Source of the DNA: Biomphalaria glabrata
Lineage: Eukaryota; Mollusca; Gastropoda; Planorbidae
Direction of reading: 5' to 3'
Assembly (NCBI RefSeq): GCF_947242115.1
Contig: NC_074714.1
Location: 33,924,323 to 33,988,322, forward strand
DNA: 64,000 bases
The notes beneath the pieces were generated by a model. It did no database searches. It worked only from the letters and a program-made list of their open reading frames with translations, and was not told the DNA's origin. Made by a program: the position numbers and the translations under genes. Below are positions 58,580 through 64,000 of this stretch, in pieces; position 1 is the first letter of the stretch; every line of letters starts with the position of its first letter.

Positions 58580-58926
58580 CTGTACTGTTGATGAATGTGT
58601 TGCCTATATAATGTTTAATTAATAAATGTTTATTATAAAGTGATCACTTGATGAATGCGTTCACTAAAACGTGTTCATTTGATGAATGGGCGTTTAAAGG
58701 TGAATGTATTTACTGTGTTCAGCTGATGAATATATTTCCTATAAAGTGCTCAGTTGGGGGGAAATGTGTTTACTGTAAAGTGTTCAGTAGATGAATATTT
58801 TTACTGTAAAGTGTTCAGTTAACGAATGTACTTACTATGAAGTGTTATGTTGGGGAATGTTTTAAATATTTAGTGTTCAATTGGTGTGTGTGTGTTTACT
58901 GTAAAGTATTCAGATGGTGAATGTGT
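58580..58926 (+). repeat. Degenerate ~35-bp minisatellite in the probable 3' UTR of the nuclear-receptor gene
   Basis: GTTTACTGTAAAGTGTTCAG and TTGATGAATGTG phrases recur about nine times with much divergence, reaching the stop codon at 58927. On the minus strand an AATAAA signal is present at 58629-58634, a candidate poly(A) signal for the gene. Confidence 0.7.
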
Positions 58927-61900
58927 TTAGCTGACGAAGACTTCTTGGTGGAGCTGTGGGAAGTGGGCTGAGAACATCTCCGGAGATTTGTCTTTGATGT
59001 TGTTCAAGAATTTGATGTGGCTCTGGTTGATCTGGTTCAGGAGTGGCAGGAGACTCAGAAGATTTCTGAACGTTTTGTCTGGGTCTGGGGAGAATACAAG
59101 AAAAATACATTTTAAAAACATGAAATAATAGTAAATAAGAACTATTTTCGAAACAATTTATCAACTTCATGTATACAATTAACAATTTTATTAAGTTGTC
59201 ATTTTCGCAATGATAAATAAAGTTATTTCAATCATCACTAGACATCGGTCGAATATTACTAGATCTACTTTTTTCTATGTTTTGTTTTGTATAGTGGGTG
59301 ACTATCACATGTGCTTGTGTATGAGTTGTACTAGCTTACATTGGTCAAACTCAGACGAAGCAAAAGGTCAATAATGAACAAGTAGAAGTTTAAAACATTT
59401 CCCATGATCCAATGGAGCTGAAATATGGCACTGTAAAACTCGTGCTGCGTCACATTTCATTAAAATTTCAGAGAGAACACTTCATTAACTAATTACAAAC
59501 CAATTTGTAACGTCATGTGGAGTGAAGTAAAAAAAAAACGGGCCATTTTTCTTACCGATTCATAAAGATGTTATAGATCTCACTAGTTCTATACATTCAA
59601 GCTATGTTGGATAGTTTGTAGTTTGGCTGGTTCGCTAATTTATTAGTTTCTAATTATGCGAATGTCGTTGGTTCTAAACATTTGCAGCTTCGCTAGACAG
59701 TTTTTATCTCGTTTATAAAATTGTTTGTTTCGTTTTTAAAATTTTTTTTTCCGTTTCTAAATTGTTTGCTCTATTCTGCTCATGATTCTGCTTTATTAAG
59801 GGCCTACTTCTTTGTTAGGCCTATAATGTAATGTTTAAATGCCTTCTAGAATGTGGGGACTGGGTTTCCTGACTAGACAATTCTGCCAGAGTTTAACCTG
59901 TGTGAATGCAGGTTAAAAGAAATTCCTCATGACTCACCATTATGTGTTTGCTTTAAGAGTTGGTACAGAGCTCTCATGTATAATTGTTGAATGGTTTTGA
60001 TCAGCGAAGCATTCTGTAAACCTGTTCTGTCTGTGGAGAAATGGATGCTTATTAAAACACAACCTTCAAGTTAATTTTTTTGGTAGCCAAACTTGGTTTC
60101 ACTCACAACCCAGAAACGATTAAAGATCTGTTTGTTTTTCTCAATGTATAGTGCGTAGTTTGTTTTTCAACATCCTAATGTTTCTTTTATCTGACACCAG
60201 TCCTTAAGTGATAGTGTATTAATTGTTGCTGCACATACCTGGTGAAATGAATAAAGCTGCTGTGAACAGACCATACTCTCCATCGGTCAATCGGAGTGGG
60301 TTCAACTGCTCAGCAATTTGAAACATTTGATCTATGAGTGGCCCCATAGGCATCTGGCGGACAACCTCTCTGAAATAAAGACACAATACCAGATTGTTAA
60401 GATTGTTATTGACTTCAACATTTTGTGTACTTTGGTTAACAGAGTTCAACAACACATTTAACTTGGGTGGCGAAACATATCTTTTAGTCTCTTTCACTAT
60501 GTCGTGAATTAAAGAAAAAATGTCTCTACTGTTTGGCATGTTGGCATGTGGCAAGTGATGTGGCAAGTAATGTGGCAAGTGATGTGGCAAGTGATGTGGC
60601 AAGTGATGTGGCAAGTGATGTGGCACTTCAACATAGATACAAGAATTGTCGATGTTATCAAAGCCCTTTATCAAGCCCTTTAGGCCTATGCCAAAATGCA
60701 AGTATCTCAGTACTTCTAAACAACCAAATTGAAGAGATGTTTTGGACATGCATAGGAGTGCGGCAAGGATGCATTCTCTCTCACTAGCTCTTATTTCTGG
60801 AGCATATTATGATGGAAACTCCAGAAGGATTTACTCCTAGCTTGACAATAAATGGGTGTTTTTTTTCCAATCTCAGGTTTACAGATGATATAGACTTCAT
60901 TGGAGAAAATGCTTACTTCTTACTTCAGAACTTGATGCTGCAGCTAGAGCAGCTGGCAGTTTATAAAAAAGTAAAATACTAATTTGCAGTGGAGATAGTA
61001 CGAGAAGTTGCATTCAGTTGAATGGCCAAACATTAGAAGAAGTTGACGCATTTATTTACCTAGCGTCAAACTGAACATAACAAGAGATGTAGGATCAATA
61101 AAAGAGATAGAAACCCATTTATGCTTGGCATCCGCTGCCACGAACAAACTATGCAAAAGTAACATCAGCTTCTAAGTACAACTAAAACTGTATTCTTAAT
61201 AGTCGTAGCATCCATCTCATACAGCTACAAAAGTTGGATACTTAACGCAGAGGCTGAAAGAAGAATCCAAGCCTTTGAGAGAAAACCCTACAGAAAAATG
61301 CTGGGTATCAGATACCAGGAAAAGAAGACAAATGAGTTTCTACTTTTACAAATCGACAGTGACCGGGACGAACGTCATGTGATAGGATGAGATGCTTCCA
61401 TCAGCCTTAAAATCTCACCTTTTGCATTTCATCTTGAGCTGCGGGTCCAACATTTCCTGGCTGACCTCATCAATCAGAAGGGAGATGCGTGTCACCATAA
61501 CCTCAAAGCTGCCCTGCTTGATGAGCTGGACCTGATCCTCGGGATTGACCTCGGAGAATCCTGGCAGCATCTTGCAGAAGTTGATGACCTTGGTCAGTTC
61601 TGGGACCATAGAGGCTGCGAACTGTTTCCAGACCAGACTTGGGTTGTTGCTGTCGCTCTGGGGAGGAACGAAAATGTCCATTTTTCTATCATGTCATGTC
61701 AATCCAATTTGATAGAAGACTCATTAGTCAATATTAGTCATAAGTAGGTCAATATTTGTGATAAATAGGTCAAAGCTAATATTGGGTCAATATTAGTAAT
61801 ACGTAGGTTAATATTCCTATTAGGCTTAAGTAGTCTATATTAGTTATAAATAGGTCAAAATTATCACTAATAAGGTCAATGCTAGTGATAAGTAGGTCAA

Positions 61901-63505
61901 TATTGTTGATAAGTAGGTCAACATTAGCAATAAGTAAGTCAATATTAGTGATAAGTATGTCAATATCTCGGTTAAGTATGTTGGTAAAGATAATGAAACT
62001 TGACGCCCGACTCAAAATATGACAAAATAAAAACAAAGGTAAATGAAAAAAAAAAGTCAACCGATCGCTTGTGGTGACCCGACGGACTGTCCTAGTTCTA
62101 AACTGAAGGTGAAGGAACACGTTATATTGATGTACTGTTACATCAATAGTCTACAATGATCATATTACTGTAGCTACTTACCACTAGGGCTATACATTGA
62201 ATTGGTTCACATATTAGCTCGTTCATTAGACCCTTACCTGTTTATTCGATTCTTTAATTCTTGTATTGGCGTCCAAGACATTGGCGTGGGTGTTGATGGT
62301 GGTGTCCAGGTGGGCGCCTACAATCGTGTCAGTGATTTGTTTCAGTAACACTTTCTCAGACTCACTCGTCTCCTCACGGATCTGCAGAGAGGACAGAACG
62401 AAACAAAAATCTTCACATTTTAAATTTAATTTTGTTTGAAAACTAACGTTAGCAGATAGCAGTCATTTTCTGGGGGAAGGGGGGGAAGAGACTGTAGACA
62501 AAGTACTACAGATAAAGAAAATGAACGTACCCCAAATAATAGTCTCGGGACTTCTGAAACATTCGCGTTAGCATCTTGAGTGGTGTTAGACTGTGAAACA
62601 AACAGACAAATAGTCAGTGTTAGGCAAATCTAAGATTTGTGGAGGATTCGATCTATTTCAATCACAAACTAAGCAAGCTACTCTATCTGCTGATACTAAT
62701 TGCCTTAATTGATAATCTTCGCTGTTTTAAAATTATTTTTCTCTCTATCTCTCCTCTCTCTATTTCTTTGTCTTGCTCCCCGTCTCTGTTCTTTTGCCTC
62801 TTTCTCTGTTTCTCTCTCTCTCTCTCTCTTGTATCCTAATGTTAAAACTAACTAATTTATGAAAGTAAAGTGTTTGATTGAGTGGAACGGAAGTCTAATA
62901 ATAAAATAGTTGAATTCTTTAGTTTTTAATTGCTAGCACACACACTAAATATATAAACCCACATTTTATGAGCTTGGATTGGATTGTTTAGTGCTAGAAC
63001 TCGTCTCTCCAAAAACTCAAAGTTTACCTCGAGTGGGTTTGGAACATTCGACACCGAAGCTGTGACATTGGTGTTGATGTTGGCGTGCCCTTGGTTGTCG
63101 ATGGTGATGGTGGAGCTGGTGTTGAGGTTGGTGGTGTTCAGATTGACATTGTAGCTAGGTGACATCCTTGGCAAGTTGACATTAGCGTTCTGAGGGAGAA
63201 GACCTGCAATGACATACAATAATTAGGTCTCTTTTTTTAGAATACTACCTGCAAGCAGAGAGACAAGACTTTTTAAAATAAGCCTTTAGAATGCTACCTG
63301 CATGTAAAGAGATATTACTATATTGCAGGCTGAACACCTCAATTCCAGATGGTTTATTGGATTCAAAGAATAGTTTAAACCTTAGAAAGTTATCATCAGA
63401 AAACTTTGTCAGGTTTGAAGTTTGAATCAAACACGTACCTGTGGTCTCGTTCAGGTTGCTGGGGCTTGTGGCTATGGACGTCTGCTGAAGACCACTCAGA
63501 AAAGT
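58927..63505 (-). CDS. Nuclear receptor, NR1-type, hinge and ligand-binding domain (3' part of gene)
   Basis: Eight minus-strand exons: 63439-63505, 63028-63203, 62531-62590, 62238-62381, 61419-61657, 60239-60369, 59938-60030 and 58927-59084. All have AG/GT borders and matching phases, giving 355 residues to a TAA at 58927-58929. Residues 1-101 are an Asn/Thr/Ser-rich hinge. Helix 1 lies near 108-124 (KQITDTIVGAH). The family signature is at 176-206 (LPGFSEVNPEDQVQLIKQGS, then FEVMVTR). 235-279 (LIDQMFQIAEQLNPLRL, EYGLFTAALFISPDRTGLQN) resembles Rev-erb/E75/ROR. The C-terminus has LHQEVF (348-353), which fits an AF-2 helix. Receptors of this class bind DNA in the nucleus and switch target genes, often with a ligand. 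The zinc-finger domain and N-terminus lie right of 64000. The subgroup within NR1 (Rev-erb, E75, ROR or a mollusc-specific branch) is not settled. Confidence 0.88.
59085..59937. other. Last intron of the nuclear-receptor gene
   Basis: AT-rich, 853 bp, with no repeat family recognised. Confidence 0.6.
60533..60630. repeat. 12-bp tandem repeat (GCAAGTGATGTG) in a nuclear-receptor intron
   Basis: About seven units at 60545-60625. Its minus-strand reading (HHLP repeats in the frame 60219-60749) is intronic, because a good acceptor at 60370-60371 starts the real exon. Confidence 0.9.
60640..61390 (+). mobile_element. LINE reverse-transcriptase fragment in a nuclear-receptor intron
   Basis: Plus-strand pieces include IGVRQGCILSH (about 60750), LEHIMMETPEGFTPSL, LRFTDDIDFIGENA (a catalytic DD box, FTDD rather than FADD), then ILNAEAERRIQAFERKPYRK and MLGIRYQEKKTNEF near 61240-61340. 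They lie in several frames with stops. The family is the endonuclease/reverse-transcriptase type also seen at 30240-30625. Both ends are missing. Confidence 0.85.
61690..61990. repeat. Degenerate minisatellite (AATATTAGTGATAAGTAGGTC) in a nuclear-receptor intron
   Basis: About 12 units of 18-24 bp built on GATAAGTAGGTCAATATTAG. The minus-strand frame at 61776-62120 (DILITNIDLLIANVDLLI) reads through it and is not a gene, since the flanking exons splice across. Confidence 0.85.
62750..62830. repeat. CT-rich microsatellite in a nuclear-receptor intron
   Basis: An imperfect (TCTC)n tract ending in about 10 CT units near 62812-62829. The open frame at 62639-62839 crosses it and is not coding. 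Confidence 0.9.
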
Positions 63506-64000
63506 CTGGTTTAAGATGTAAAACAATAGACTGATTTTGTGGAAAGTATTGAGTCGAAAAATAAACAATGTAGCCATGTAATGTTAGTTGTGGATTAATC
63601 AAAGTGATTCAGATGAAGAAGTTGCACAATATATGTATGGTTTATTTTAAATAAACGTATAGTTTTTTTTTATAATGCCTAGTGTGATGTTGCTAGTTCA
63701 GGCTGTCTTGAAGTCAACCAATTACTCTGCAATCGTTTGGGTGTAATTGTTCGGGTGTATTACGTGCAGTTGAACGACAATCCAAACAAGGACTATACAA
63801 CATCTATTTTAACAAGTGAAGAGACGTAGTCAACTCTGATGAACAATTGTACATGGATTTATTCTGATAAAAGGCGCAGTAGAAGTCTCTGTCACTAAAC
63901 ACGTCGTTACCCTGGAATGTTCTATCGCTAACTCATTTTTCAGTCTCTAACCCAACATATCCCAAACGTCACTAGTCCCGTTCAATATACGTCTCCTATG
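63506..64000. other. Probable intron upstream of the first visible nuclear-receptor exon
   Basis: No Cys-x2-Cys zinc-finger coding block or other exon with good splice sites is visible on the minus strand up to the window end. The frames at 63245-63577 and 63396-63602 are read-through or shadows around the exon at 63439-63505. Confidence 0.5.

Noticed and set aside
60369-60749. A long minus-strand frame extending the nuclear-receptor exon with HHLP repeats
   Set aside because: A strong acceptor at 60370-60371 joins in phase with the previous exon's donor at 61419; the upstream part is a 12-bp repeat in the intron.
61776-62120. Minus-strand frame of DLLITNIDLLI repeats
   Set aside because: It reads through a degenerate minisatellite inside an intron whose flanking exons splice in phase.
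1-64000. LTR retrotransposons, retroviral or Polinton remains, and rRNA genes
   Set aside because: I looked for paired long terminal repeats, protease/integrase or capsid-type motifs, and 5S/18S/28S signatures, and recognised none. Heavily decayed pieces could be missed without a search.

Overview
This is nuclear DNA from an animal, very probably a heterobranch gastropod snail. The evidence is intron-containing genes with GT-AG splice sites, strong A/T bias, several tRNA-derived SINE families, LINE and hAT relics, and many minisatellites. The species assignment rests on general resemblance and is an inference. Nothing is prokaryotic. I recognised no LTR element, retrovirus, Polinton, rRNA gene or free-standing tRNA gene.

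Two host genes can be read exon by exon. (1) TIMMDC1, the mitochondrial complex I assembly factor, lies on the + strand at 27046-35494. It has six coding exons whose phases all fit and encodes 298 residues. (2) The 3' part of a nuclear-receptor gene lies on the - strand at 58927-63505. Eight exons, also in perfect phase, encode 355 residues: an Asn/Thr-rich hinge, a complete NR1-type ligand-binding domain closest in motif to Rev-erb/E75, and a C-terminal AF-2-like helix. Its DNA-binding domain lies beyond the right edge. The two genes sit about 23 kb apart, point toward each other, and show no functional link.

The rest is repeat. 0-10 kb: SINEs, a 50-bp minisatellite, a GC-rich insert flanked by a 14-bp direct repeat, an inverted-repeat element and a ~148-bp tandem array. 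10-15 kb: a dead Tx1-like LINE carrying a nested LINE fragment, then a MITE. 18-21 kb: a 59-bp satellite with a 15-mer higher-order repeat. 22-24 kb: a dead hAT transposon with both ends. 24-27 kb: poly-C duplications, a LINE end and a CTAG-rich tract leading into TIMMDC1. 36-40 kb: LINE 3' ends, a degenerate hAT copy and a 38/41-bp satellite. 42-46 kb: a nest of dispersed repeats around a hAT relic. 46.7-49.5 kb: abutting 19-bp and 36-bp minisatellites. 49.6-57.4 kb: SINEs, a tandem duplication, an inverted repeat and a second copy of the hAT nest. 57.8-58.9 kb: G-rich and degenerate minisatellites running up to the nuclear-receptor stop codon.

I found no clearly new biological system. The most useful leads are the nuclear receptor with an AF-2-like end, the hAT relic that appears twice with the same flanking repeat and target site, the unidentified GC-rich insert, and the higher-order structure of the satellites. 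All gene models come from reading sequence alone, without alignment or transcripts.
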